From: an uncultured Pelagibacteraceae bacterium
Lineage (GTDB): Bacteria > Pseudomonadota > Alphaproteobacteria > Pelagibacterales > Pelagibacteraceae
Length of the DNA stretch: 55,084 nt
Direction of reading: 5' to 3'
Assembly: GCA_902606115.1 (NCBI GenBank)
Contig: CACLFM010000008.1
Coordinates: 1-55,084, forward strand
Shown here: positions 44,694 through 53,461 of the stretch, one piece after another
Layout: every line of letters begins with the position of its first letter
Position numbering within the stretch: the first letter of the stretch is position 1
Made by a program: the position numbers and the translations under genes
Notes under the pieces: generated by a model
What the model was told of the DNA's origin: nothing
The model's input: the letters and a program-made list of their open reading frames with translations, nothing else
The model's database searches: none

Positions 44694-46513
44694 TGTTTAA
44701 AGGTAAATTTATAGACAATCTTCCCAAGATTTATGGAACTTACACCGGTGGTTTCATAGTTTTCATAATCTTGATGGCGATTGGAGAACAAGCTGGGATG
44801 TCAGCAAAAGCAATTGGTATATGCTTTGTGCTCTTCACAGTTTTAATTTATGCACTAATTGGTTACCTATCTCGAACAATTCAAGTGGATGCATATTACT
44901 TAGCCGGAAGGCAAGTTCCGACAGTGTTCAATGGAATGGCTACAGCAGCAGACTGGATGTCTGGTGCTTCATTCGTTGCGATGGCTGGAGGAATTTACTT
45001 TAAAGGTTATGGTTATATGGCATTACTTGTTGGTTGGACGGGTGGATACGTACTAGTCGCTTCGCTATTAGCACCATATTTAAGAAAATTTGGTTGCTAT
45101 ACAGTTCCGGATTTCATTGGAACTAGATACGGCGGAAACTTGGCTAGACTATCTGCGGTAATAGTCTTAACAGTTGCATCATTCACTTATGTGACAGCAC
45201 AAATTAATGCTACAGGAACAATTGCATCAGTTGCACTTGATATTCCTTTTAATATTGCTGTTTACGTAGGATTAGCAAGTATATTGATGTGTTCAATGCT
45301 TGGTGGAATGAGAGCAGTTACATGGACTCAAGTTGCTCAATACATAGTATTGATTATAGCATACTTGTTACCTGTATTCTGGATCAGTAATAAAATGGGT
45401 GCTGGGGTATTTCCACACTTAATGTTAGCTGATGAAGTTGCCAGAATAGCTGAGTTAGAGTCTCAATTTGGTTTGGGAAGTATTAAAAACTCTGCAGCAG
45501 ATCTAAAACAGGTTCCTAAAGGACTATCGGGTATAACTAAAGCGCATGCTGAAGTTAACACTACACCTTGGAAATTTATTTCGTTAGCGGTTTGTATGAT
45601 GGCTGGAACAGCTTCATTACCACACGTTATGATGAGATATTTCACTACTCCAAGTGTAAAAGCTGCTAGAAGATCAGTAGGTTGGTCACTATTCTTTATA
45701 TTCCTGCTTTATTCATCAGCGCCGATGTTAGCTACATTATCTAAACTATCGTTAATGGATCCAAATTTAGCAACAGGAATTATTGGTAAATCAATTACTG
45801 AAGTACAAGCTATAGACTGGTACCAAAACTGGAACCAAGCAAACTTAATGTTTGTTAGCGACTTTAACGGAAATGGAACGCTCGAATTAAATGAGTTTTT
45901 CATGGGTGGTAAAGCCGTGGTATTAGCTACTCCTGAAATAGCAGGATTACCATACGTAATTTCTGGTCTAGTTGCTGCTGGAGGTATGGCTGCTGCCATG
46001 TCAACAGCTGACGGATTAGTTTTAGCGATATCAAATGCTTTATCTCACGACATTTACTACAAGATGATTAACCCAAAAGCAGAGACAGCGAAAAGACTTC
46101 TTGTTGCAAGGGTATTACTTGTATTAATTGGTTTTGCTGGAGCAACTATTGCGGCAATGGAGATCCAAGGTATCTTAGGTTCAGTCATCTGGGCTTTTGA
46201 CTTTGCGATGTCAGGATTGTTCTTCCCACTTGTACTTGGTGTATGGTGGAAGAGAGCAAATGCTCAAGGAGCAGTCGCAGGAATGCTAGGAGGACTAGCC
46301 GCTGGAACAGCATACTTAGTTGCTGTTAGAAGTGGTTACCCTGGTTTCTTAGATATTACTCAGTTAACATTTGGTATTGTTGGATCAGTAGTAAGCTTAG
46401 TATTAATGGTAGTAGTCAGCTTAATGACTAAAGCACCAGATGCTGCAACACAAAAAATGGTAGACGACGTTCGTGTGCCAAGTGGTAAAGCAATACTAGG
46501 AAGACAACACTAA
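44693..46513 (+). CDS. Sodium:solute symporter, acetate type (VC_2705 family), with EF-hand loop
   Basis: A 606-aa transporter of the SSS family with about 13 helices. It contains the ActP-like segment YYLAGRQVPTVFNGMATAADWMSGASF and GGMRAVTWTQVAQY. A loop at residues 390-401, DFNGNGTLELNE, fits the canonical EF-hand pattern (D1, N3, N5, G6, E12). Neighbours acs and DUF4212 suggest acetate or other short organic acid uptake. It is followed by a hairpin. The small subunit is coupled by a one-base overlap. Confidence 0.92.
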   Translation: MFKGKFIDNLPKIYGTYTGGFIVFIILMAIGEQAGMSAKAIGICFVLFTVLIYALIGYLSRTIQVDAYYLAGRQVPTVFNGMATAADWMSGASFVAMAGGIYFKGYGYMALLVGWTGGYVLVASLLAPYLRKFGCYTVPDFIGTRYGGNLARLSAVIVLTVASFTYVTAQINATGTIASVALDIPFNIAVYVGLASILMCSMLGGMRAVTWTQVAQYIVLIIAYLLPVFWISNKMGAGVFPHLMLADEVARIAELESQFGLGSIKNSAADLKQVPKGLSGITKAHAEVNTTPWKFISLAVCMMAGTASLPHVMMRYFTTPSVKAARRSVGWSLFFIFLLYSSAPMLATLSKLSLMDPNLATGIIGKSITEVQAIDWYQNWNQANLMFVSDFNGNGTLELNEFFMGGKAVVLATPEIAGLPYVISGLVAAGGMAAAMSTADGLVLAISNALSHDIYYKMINPKAETAKRLLVARVLLVLIGFAGATIAAMEIQGILGSVIWAFDFAMSGLFFPLVLGVWWKRANAQGAVAGMLGGLAAGTAYLVAVRSGYPGFLDITQLTFGIVGSVVSLVLMVVVSLMTKAPDAATQKMVDDVRVPSGKAILGRQH

Positions 46514-46526
46514 ATACTTAATTATT

Positions 46527-46551
46527 AAGGGGCGAATACTTTTCGCCCCTT
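46527..46551 (+). terminator. Hairpin after the symporter gene
   Basis: Perfect 10-bp inverted repeat AAGGGGCGAA / TTCGCCCCTT with a 5-base loop, 14 bases after the symporter stop. It is the only GC-rich sequence in the gap. The following bases are TAAAAATCTTCATTTT, so the U run expected of a classical intrinsic terminator is weak. It probably ends or stabilises the symporter transcript before the YggT-like gene. Confidence 0.65.
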
Positions 46552-46570
46552 AAAAATCTTCATTTTAAAC

Positions 46571-46921
46571 ATGTCTGCTAACTTTCATCCAATTATATAC
46601 TTGATTGACTATGTCATGGGTATGATTATGTGGACTTTAATAGGTAGAGTAGCAATGAACATATTTCAAAGAGAAGAGTCTAGTTTTTTCTTTATGAGGG
46701 TTTTTGTCAAATTAACAGATCCCTTTATTAAGATGTTTAAATTTATAACCCCATCTTTCATAATAAAGCCTTTAGTACCTTTATATGTTGCCTGGTTTTT
46801 CTACATGTTTAGATTTTATTTAATGCCTTACTTAATGGGCTATTCAGTGATGGGTATGCTTTCTTTTCCATTAGAAAGTGAAATTGCTTCACAGATTTAT
46901 CAAATATTCGGTAAAAAATAA
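46571..46921 (+). CDS. YggT-like membrane protein
   Basis: A 116-aa protein with two hydrophobic regions (about 10-30 and 70-95) and a segment reading VFVKLTDPFIKMFKFITPSF, which parallels the TDPFL pattern of YggT proteins. It begins MSANFHPIIYLIDYVMGMIMW. Family membership is likely, not certain. It lies after the symporter hairpin and 42 bases before rpe. Function unknown. Confidence 0.7.
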   Translation: MSANFHPIIYLIDYVMGMIMWTLIGRVAMNIFQREESSFFFMRVFVKLTDPFIKMFKFITPSFIIKPLVPLYVAWFFYMFRFYLMPYLMGYSVMGMLSFPLESEIASQIYQIFGKK

Positions 46922-46963
46922 TTCAAAAAAAAAACAAATATTGATACTAGTATTTAAGTATCA

Positions 46964-47623
46964 ATGAAAAAAATAAAAATATCACCCTCTATTTTGTCTG
47001 CTGATTTTAGTCAACTTGGTAAGGAAATAGAGAACTTAGAAAAGGGTGGTGCTGACATGATTCACGTAGATGTTATGGACGGTCACTTTGTGCCAAACCT
47101 AACTATAGGTCCACCTGTAATAAAAGCTTTGAGAAAATATACCAGCCTACCATTCGATGTACATTTGATGATTGATCCGGTGCACAAATACATAAAAGAT
47201 TATGCTGAAAGTGGGGCCGATATAATCACAATACATCCTGAAGCTACTAAATCTTTGCAGGGATCAATAGATGAAATAAAAAAATATAGAAAAAAAGTCG
47301 GCCTTTCACTTAATCCAGATACAAAAATAGAAATTATTGAACAATATTTAGAACAAGTTGATTTAGTTTTAATTATGAGCGTTTTTCCAGGCTTCGGCGG
47401 ACAAAAATTTATAAAAGATGTTTTAAATAAAATCGAAAAAATTAACGAAATCAGGAATAAAAAAAATTTTGAATTTGATATTGAGGTCGATGGTGGAATA
47501 AACTTTTCAAATTTTAGAGACGTTCTTAAAGCTGGTGCAAATGTTTTAGTCTCAGGAACTACAATTTTTAGAGAAAATAATGGGGACATAAAAAAAAATA
47601 TAAATTTTTTAAAATCAATTTAA
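46964..47623 (+). CDS. rpe: Ribulose-phosphate 3-epimerase
   Basis: A 219-aa TIM-barrel enzyme of the pentose phosphate pathway, converting ribulose 5-phosphate to xylulose 5-phosphate. Motifs: ISPSILSADFSQLG (5-18), DVMDGHFVPNLTIGP (35-49) and MSVFPGFGGQKF; DGGIN and SGTTIF close the phosphate site. Length is normal. It is followed by the heparinase-fold gene after 7 bases and then purH, an arrangement common in alphaproteobacteria. Confidence 0.97.
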   Translation: MKKIKISPSILSADFSQLGKEIENLEKGGADMIHVDVMDGHFVPNLTIGPPVIKALRKYTSLPFDVHLMIDPVHKYIKDYAESGADIITIHPEATKSLQGSIDEIKKYRKKVGLSLNPDTKIEIIEQYLEQVDLVLIMSVFPGFGGQKFIKDVLNKIEKINEIRNKKNFEFDIEVDGGINFSNFRDVLKAGANVLVSGTTIFRENNGDIKKNINFLKSI

Positions 47624-47630
47624 ATATTGT

Positions 47631-49256
47631 ATGGGTTACAAAGAAAATTCTATAAATAATCCTTTTTTTTATCTCGCTAAACAAATTAGAAAAATTTATT
47701 TAAATTCAAACATTTATGATACCAAAATTTCAAAAATTTTTGATGGTGGATTTGAATATATTCCGCACCTTAAAATTTTTGATTCTATTATAAAAATTAA
47801 TGATCGAAAAAATAGAATAGAAGACTATGAAATCGAAAATGTTTGGGAAAGTACTGATATATCAGAAAAGGATTTTAAAAAACTACATAGTTTTTTTTGG
47901 TTATTTACTATTGATTTAAAATCTTCAAAAAGTATTACTAGGTCTGTTATTTCTAATTGGACTAAATATAATCATAATTATAGTTATAAAAGTTGGGAAC
48001 TAGATACTATTTCAAAAAGAATAATATCTTGGATAGGAAATAGTAACAGCTTTTATCATGAGTCTGATGAAAAATTTAAACTAATATTCACGAAAGTAAT
48101 TAAAAAACAATTAAATCATTTAATTAATGAAATACAAAATACTGAGTCTGTTAGCGATAAAATGATTGGTTGTGCAGCAATTATTATGGGTGGTTTGTCT
48201 TTTAAGTATCAATCACAATATCTAAATATTGGTTTTCAATTATTAAAAAAAATAATCGATACAATCTTTGATAATGATGGTTTTCCAAAATCTAGAAATC
48301 CAAGACAGATAATATTTTATTTAAAGTATTTTGTATTTATCAGAGAGTTATTAAAAGACTCTAACACTGAAATACCAGAATATTTGAACGAGATAATTTT
48401 CTATCTAGGCCAGTCCTTTGATTTTTATTTTGAAGAAGATGATGGAAGATATTTATTTAACGGAAGTCATAATATAAACATTATAGGGCTCAAAAAATAT
48501 TTTAAGAACCATAATTATAAATTTAAGAATAAATTAAATAATCTAGGTGGTTATTCAATATTAAAAAACAAAAAAGACAAAATAATAATTGATCTTGGAT
48601 CAACTCCAGAAAAAAAATATTCAAAAGACTATCAATGTGGTGCTTTATCCTTTGAGATTTTTCATGATAAAGAAAAGGTAATTACCAATTGTGGATATTT
48701 TCAAAATTACGATCATAAATTAAATATTTTATCAAAATCAACAGCTGCGCACTCAGCGCTCTCAATTGATGATAGATCCTCATGTAAATTTAAAAAGGAT
48801 AATTTAAGTCATTATACTTTAGAAAATACATTAAGAGTATCAAACAAAAAGATTTATTTCGATGAAGAGATTTGGGAGTTGCAAGGAACTCATGATGGTT
48901 ATTTAAAAGAATACGGTATCTTACATCAAAGAAATATAAAATTTATCCCAAAAGAACTTAAATACATTGGCGAGGATAGGATAATCTGTAAAAAAGATTT
49001 TAAAAAAATTGGTTTCGATATTAGATTTCACTTAATGCCAGAAACTAATGCAATTAAAACTCAGGACAAAAAGTCCATTTTGTTGCAGCTTAAAAAATCT
49101 GGTTGGAAATTTACTTGTAATTGTAAAAATTTTGGACTTGAAACAGGGTTATACTTTGGAAAAAAGGACACTTATATAGAAAATAGAAATATATTCATTA
49201 ATGGTGAAATTATAAAAGAAGAAGAAGTGATAAACTGGGAAATAAAAAAGATATGA
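47631..49256 (+). CDS. Heparinase II/III family protein
   Basis: A 541-aa protein of the heparinase II/III-like group. The N-terminal half is mostly helical (alpha/alpha toroid), the C-terminal half (about 300-541) a beta-sandwich with the typical LNNLGGYSILKNKKDKIIIDLG, AHSALSIDDRSS and HDGYLKEYGILHQRNI. Members cleave acidic polysaccharides, but this alphaproteobacterial gene beside purH is a conserved housekeeping neighbour of unknown substrate. No signal peptide is visible. It overlaps purH by 4 bases. Confidence 0.88.
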   Translation: MGYKENSINNPFFYLAKQIRKIYLNSNIYDTKISKIFDGGFEYIPHLKIFDSIIKINDRKNRIEDYEIENVWESTDISEKDFKKLHSFFWLFTIDLKSSKSITRSVISNWTKYNHNYSYKSWELDTISKRIISWIGNSNSFYHESDEKFKLIFTKVIKKQLNHLINEIQNTESVSDKMIGCAAIIMGGLSFKYQSQYLNIGFQLLKKIIDTIFDNDGFPKSRNPRQIIFYLKYFVFIRELLKDSNTEIPEYLNEIIFYLGQSFDFYFEEDDGRYLFNGSHNINIIGLKKYFKNHNYKFKNKLNNLGGYSILKNKKDKIIIDLGSTPEKKYSKDYQCGALSFEIFHDKEKVITNCGYFQNYDHKLNILSKSTAAHSALSIDDRSSCKFKKDNLSHYTLENTLRVSNKKIYFDEEIWELQGTHDGYLKEYGILHQRNIKFIPKELKYIGEDRIICKKDFKKIGFDIRFHLMPETNAIKTQDKKSILLQLKKSGWKFTCNCKNFGLETGLYFGKKDTYIENRNIFINGEIIKEEEVINWEIKKI

Positions 49257-50791
49257 AGAAAAAAATTATAAGAGCTCTAATATCTGTATCTGACAAGTCT
49301 AAACTTACTAGAATTTTGCCAACTTTAAAAAAATTTAAAATTGAAATTTTAAGCTCAGGTGGAACTTTCAAATATATAAAAAAATGTGGATTTTCGTGCT
49401 TAGAAATAAGTAATTATACAAACTTTCAAGAAATTTTAGATGGAAGGGTTAAAACTCTTCATCCAAAGATTCATTCTGGAATATTGTTTAAACGAGACAA
49501 CAAAAAACATATTAAAGAAATGAAATTACAAAAATTTAAAAATATAGATTTGATAATCGTTAATTTTTACCCTTTTGAAAAAACTGTTTTAAAAACAAAA
49601 AAAGAGGATAGAATTATTGAAAATATAGATATTGGTGGTCCTGCTCTCGCAAGATCTGCGGCAAAAAACTTTAAACATGTAACAATAATAACTTCTAATA
49701 ATCAATTAGAAAGTCTAATTCATGAAATCAATAATAATAAGGGATCAACATCCTTAGAGTTCAGAAAAAGATTATCGCAAGAAGCATTTACAGAAACTGC
49801 TCATTATGACTCTAATATTTCGAAATATTTTAATAAGGTTACACATAATAGATATCCGGAAAAGATCACATTAAGCGGAACCCTTATTAACAAAATGAGA
49901 TATGGAGAAAATCCACATCAATCAGGAGCATTATATTCGCAAGGTGATTTTGATCATCTGGAAAAGTTAAATGGCAAAGAATTAAGTTATAATAATTATA
50001 ACGATATTTATTACGGACTTGATATTGCGAATAGTCTTCCAAACGGCATCGGTACCACTATAATAAAACATGCCAATCCTTCAGGTGTGTCAATTGAAAA
50101 GAAACAATTATTAAGTTTCGAACAAGCTTTTAACTGTGATCCTATAAGTGCTTTTGGTGGAGTTATTATATGCAATTATAAAATAAATTATGAAACAGCA
50201 AAAGAAATTAATAAAAAATTTTTTGAAGTAGTCGTTGCTAAAGATTTTGATACTAAAGCTTTATCAATTTTAAAACAAAAAAAGAATTTGAGGCTCATTA
50301 AAAATTCTAAAATGTATGATCCTGGTGAAATTGTTTTTAACTCACTTTCAAAAAATTTTATCTTACAAAATTCAGATAATAATAATTTCAATAAAAATAA
50401 TTTTAAAATTGTCTCAAAAAAAAAGCCAACCAAAAAAATTCTAGATGATCTAATTTTTGCTTTTAGCATTTGTAGATTTGTTAAATCAAATGCAATCGTA
50501 TTGACAAATAATTATTCAACTGTGGGTATTGGATCAGGACAACCTAGTAGGTTAGATAGTTGTGAAATTGCTGTAAATAAAATGAAAAAATTTAATCACG
50601 ATACAGAAAACTTAGTTGCAGCATCTGATGCTTTTTTTCCTTTTGTTGATGGTATCGAGTCACTAGTTCAATCGGGAGTGAAAGCAATTATACAACCATA
50701 TGGATCAATAAAAGATAAAGAAATAATAAAATTTGCAAATAATACTAATACGATATTAGTTTTTTCAAAAACAAGACATTTTAGACATTAA
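49253..50791 (+). CDS. purH: Bifunctional AICAR formyltransferase/IMP cyclohydrolase
   Basis: A 512-aa enzyme for the last two steps of IMP synthesis. N-terminal MGS-type cyclohydrolase (1-195) has ALISVSDKSKL, ILSSGGTFKYI, DGRVKTLHPKIHSGI and DIGGPALARSAAKN. The C-terminal formyltransferase has MRYGENPHQSGALY, IKHANPSGV, and SDAFFPFVDGIE. The end IQPYGSIKD...VFSKTRHFRH is typical. Overlaps the heparinase-like gene by 4 bases and the convergent dehydratase by 4 bases. Confidence 0.97.
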   Translation: MKKKIIRALISVSDKSKLTRILPTLKKFKIEILSSGGTFKYIKKCGFSCLEISNYTNFQEILDGRVKTLHPKIHSGILFKRDNKKHIKEMKLQKFKNIDLIIVNFYPFEKTVLKTKKEDRIIENIDIGGPALARSAAKNFKHVTIITSNNQLESLIHEINNNKGSTSLEFRKRLSQEAFTETAHYDSNISKYFNKVTHNRYPEKITLSGTLINKMRYGENPHQSGALYSQGDFDHLEKLNGKELSYNNYNDIYYGLDIANSLPNGIGTTIIKHANPSGVSIEKKQLLSFEQAFNCDPISAFGGVIICNYKINYETAKEINKKFFEVVVAKDFDTKALSILKQKKNLRLIKNSKMYDPGEIVFNSLSKNFILQNSDNNNFNKNNFKIVSKKKPTKKILDDLIFAFSICRFVKSNAIVLTNNYSTVGIGSGQPSRLDSCEIAVNKMKKFNHDTENLVAASDAFFPFVDGIESLVQSGVKAIIQPYGSIKDKEIIKFANNTNTILVFSKTRHFRH

Positions 50792-51126
50792 TTGATCTTG
50801 TCAATTTTAGATGCAAGAATAAAATCACTTTCCGCAAGTCCACTAATAGCATGTGTAAATATTTTAATCTTGGCATAACCCCAACCAAACCATATATCAG
50901 GATGATGACCTTCTGTTTCTGCGATAATACCGACTTTATTTACAAAATTTTGAGCATTTAAAAAATTTTCAAATTTAAATTCTTTTAACAAATAAAAATT
51001 ATCATTTTCATTTTTCTTAACATCCCATCCATCAACTTTTTTTAAATATTTATGAATTTCACTTAAATTAAATGACGGAATACCACCTTCACATGGTACA
51101 CATTTTTTTTTTGATAAATCTTCCAT
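50788..51126 (-). CDS. Pterin-4a-carbinolamine dehydratase (PCD/DCoH)
   Basis: A 112-aa protein with the active-site motif EGHHPDIWFGWGYAKIKIFTH near residues 72-92 and an N-terminal CVPCEGGIP segment with two cysteines. It dehydrates 4a-hydroxytetrahydropterin after aromatic amino acid hydroxylation. No phenylalanine hydroxylase gene is in the window, so the role may be recycling another pterin or none of the above. Convergent with purH (4-base overlap); the tRNA-Gly gene lies just upstream of it. Confidence 0.93.
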   Translation of the reverse strand: MEDLSKKKCVPCEGGIPSFNLSEIHKYLKKVDGWDVKKNENDNFYLLKEFKFENFLNAQNFVNKVGIIAETEGHHPDIWFGWGYAKIKIFTHAISGLAESDFILASKIDKIN

Positions 51127-51139
51127 AAATTATCTTTTT

Positions 51140-51214
51140 TGGAGCGGGCAATGGGACTTGAACCCACGACCTTCTCGTTGGCAACGAGACGCTCTACCAC
51201 TGAGCTACGCCCGC
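51140..51214 (-). tRNA. tRNA-Gly (GCC)
   Basis: A 75-base tRNA in full cloverleaf form read leftward: acceptor GCGGGCG pairing with the 3' side near TGCCCGC, D-arm GCTCAGTGGTAGAGC, anticodon stem CTCGT/ACGAG with loop TTGCCAA (anticodon GCC), T-arm with GTTCAAGTC, and an encoded CCA end. It decodes GGC and GGU glycine codons. It stands alone between the dehydratase and the TPR-sulfotransferase, with no integrase or repeat beside it. Confidence 0.97.
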
Positions 51215-51271
51215 TTATAAATTAGGTTGAAGTTAATGGCTTTTAAACAATTAAGCAATAGGCATTTTTTC

Positions 51272-52714
51272 TTAAAAATTATCAAAATATTCTTTGTAAG
51301 GTAAAAATTTAGCACTGTCATATTTAAAAATTTTTTCTCTAATTTGTATATTGCTTGCAGTTGTACATATTAAGTCTTTTCTCTCATAATATTTTAGAAC
51401 TTTATCTGACCATGGCAGGTTACAAAAAGACATTATTTCTTTTGAAGTTTTTTCAGGAAATTCTGTCAGCGTTTTTAATTCAACATTTAAAATATTCTTA
51501 TTATAATTCTTATTTAAACTTTTTAATTTAAGATTATAAATAGAAATGTATTTTTTAATGTCCTCAACGTGATGTGACCATGGTAAATTATTCAAACATT
51601 GCTGATAAATGGCAATAAGATTATGAAAATTATCTCTTGAGCAATTAATAATTTTAGCATTTGGAAATAGCTCCAGTAAAATCTCTGAAAAGAAAAAATT
51701 AGTCATTGTTCTATCAATGAACTTGAATTTTTCTGATTTGACAGAGAATTGTTTTATATAGCTGTTTACAATATTTTTTTTTAAGTAACTGATATCCATT
51801 TTAATAGTTTTTTCACTTTCATGCAATTTCTTATTTGATTGTAATTTTTGCATAGCCTTCTGCAAAATAAAATTTTCACCAGCGTTATAAACTTTTTCTT
51901 CACCAGAGGTGATTATTGTTTCTACTAAAGTTGTCCCTGATCTTGGGATTCCAAAAATAAATATTGGTTCAATATTATTTGATTTAATTTTTTTTGTGTC
52001 GCTATTTTCAAATTGGAAATTTTTATCTACCATTTTTGGGACTGTGACCAACCAGTAATTAACAGCATTTCTATTCATTGGATCAGAATCAAAAAAAATT
52101 TTGTGGCCTTTAGATAATTCTGCTATTTCTTTATCAACTTCATTTTTTTTTCTAAAATTTTTTGCCATAATAAAATGCCCGTAAGCTATATTCTTATTTT
52201 TTAGACTTTGATTAATCTTTAGATGATGATCAATTCTTTTTATTATTTCATCGGTAATTAAATTTTCTTCAAGTCTTTGTAAATTAAAGTAAGCTGCATA
52301 ATTTTTGTCATCAATTTCAATTACTTTGAGATAATTTTTTTTAGCAAGATCTAGTTTACCTTTGTCCTCATAAAGTGATGCTAAATTAAAATAACTTGAA
52401 ATTGCGTTACCATCATATGAAATTGACTTTAGATAATATTTTTCAGCATCTTCAAAATTTCGCTCAATCTTATTTAGATCACCTAAATTATTTAAAGCAA
52501 ATAAGTTTTTTTGGTCTAATTTTAAAATTTCTATTAAGATAGTCTTTGCGACAATAAAATCTTTTTTTTTTATATGTATTTGGGACATTAATTTTAAAAT
52601 ATTTAGATCTTTGTTTTCTATCCTCATAAGAAAATTTAAAGAATTATCTAATTGATTTTTTTTATAAAGTTCTAGCCCTCTGGAATAGAAGCTTTCATTG
52701 TCAAAATTACTCAT
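51272..52714 (-). CDS. TPR-sulfotransferase
   Basis: A 480-aa protein with TPR units in about residues 50-150 and a sulfotransferase domain from about 250. The 5'-phosphosulfate loop GIPRSGTTLVETII is at 255-268, and the second PAPS-binding element is near ...IINCSRDNFHNLIAIYQQ. It would transfer sulfate from PAPS to a carbohydrate or protein. A TPR front is common in marine alphaproteobacterial forms. The acceptor is unknown. No PAPS synthesis genes are in the window. Confidence 0.88.
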   Translation of the reverse strand: MSNFDNESFYSRGLELYKKNQLDNSLNFLMRIENKDLNILKLMSQIHIKKKDFIVAKTILIEILKLDQKNLFALNNLGDLNKIERNFEDAEKYYLKSISYDGNAISSYFNLASLYEDKGKLDLAKKNYLKVIEIDDKNYAAYFNLQRLEENLITDEIIKRIDHHLKINQSLKNKNIAYGHFIMAKNFRKKNEVDKEIAELSKGHKIFFDSDPMNRNAVNYWLVTVPKMVDKNFQFENSDTKKIKSNNIEPIFIFGIPRSGTTLVETIITSGEEKVYNAGENFILQKAMQKLQSNKKLHESEKTIKMDISYLKKNIVNSYIKQFSVKSEKFKFIDRTMTNFFFSEILLELFPNAKIINCSRDNFHNLIAIYQQCLNNLPWSHHVEDIKKYISIYNLKLKSLNKNYNKNILNVELKTLTEFPEKTSKEIMSFCNLPWSDKVLKYYERKDLICTTASNIQIREKIFKYDSAKFLPYKEYFDNF

Positions 52715-52816
52715 AAATTAAGAATTTTTTTTAATAATAAACAACCTTTTTTAATATAATAATGCAACAATTTGAACATAGATCTTTCAACCATTATTTG
52801 TTATTTTTTAAATTAT

Positions 52817-53461
52817 ATGAATAAAATTAACAAATTTCCAAACACACTGCCTGTATTTCCTCTTTCAAATTTTATTTTTTTTCCAAATACTTCTGCACCA
52901 CTTAACATTTTTGAACCAAGATATATTCAAATGATTAATGAAAGCATAAAATCTAATCGGATGATTGGCATGTCACAACCAAAAGGTATAATAAATCCAA
53001 ATAAGCCAGAACTTTTTAAAGTTGGTTGTTTGGGTAAAATATCTAGCTTTAATGAAACAGATGATGGCAGATATGTGATAGTTTTAAATGGAATTACTAG
53101 ATTTAATATTGAAGAGGAAATAGATAATGGCAAACCATTTAGAGAATTTAAAGTAAACTATAATGGATTTGAAAATGATGAAAACAATAATGAAGAAAAT
53201 ATTAACTTTTCTGATTTAAATCTTATTTTTAATAATCTTAAAAGAATTTTTGAAAAACAAGGCTACACGATAAATTGGGCTGAGTTAGAAAAACAAAGTT
53301 TAGATCAAACTATAAATACACTTTCTATGGCTTCTCCTTTCTCAAAAGAAGAAAAGCAAATGCTTTTAGAAGCAAAAGATCTGGAGTTTAGAAAACAAAA
53401 GCTTGAGCAAATAATAAAGCTTTATAGTTCAGATGATTTTAGTAACAAAACATTGCAGTAG
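52817..53461 (+). CDS. Lon protease substrate-binding (LAN) domain protein
   Basis: A stand-alone protein of the Lon N-terminal domain family, with no ATPase or protease part. I chose the ATG at 52817 (214 aa, MNKINKFPNTLPVFPLSNFI) because family members begin with an LPVFPLSN-type strand soon after the start. The frame is open upstream to an earlier ATG at 52772, but that would add MNIDLSTIICYFLNY, which is not conserved in type. Family segment PLNIFEPRYIQMI is at about 27-39, and GCLGKISSFNETDDGRYVI follows. Function in alphaproteobacteria unknown. It abuts the convergent ubiH-like gene. Confidence 0.87.
   Translation: MNKINKFPNTLPVFPLSNFIFFPNTSAPLNIFEPRYIQMINESIKSNRMIGMSQPKGIINPNKPELFKVGCLGKISSFNETDDGRYVIVLNGITRFNIEEEIDNGKPFREFKVNYNGFENDENNNEENINFSDLNLIFNNLKRIFEKQGYTINWAELEKQSLDQTINTLSMASPFSKEEKQMLLEAKDLEFRKQKLEQIIKLYSSDDFSNKTLQ

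Noticed and set aside
47200-47589. 129-codon frame on the minus strand inside rpe
   Set aside because: Antisense to a highly conserved enzyme, no domain, no ribosome-binding site; shadow frame.
51140-51214. tRNA-Gly as a possible integration site for a mobile element
   Set aside because: No integrase, direct repeat of the tRNA end or foreign base composition near it; ordinary genes flank it on both sides.
52772-52816. Upstream ATG of the Lon-domain gene adding 15 residues
   Set aside because: The added residues do not fit the family start, while the ATG at 52817 places the conserved first strand at the usual distance.
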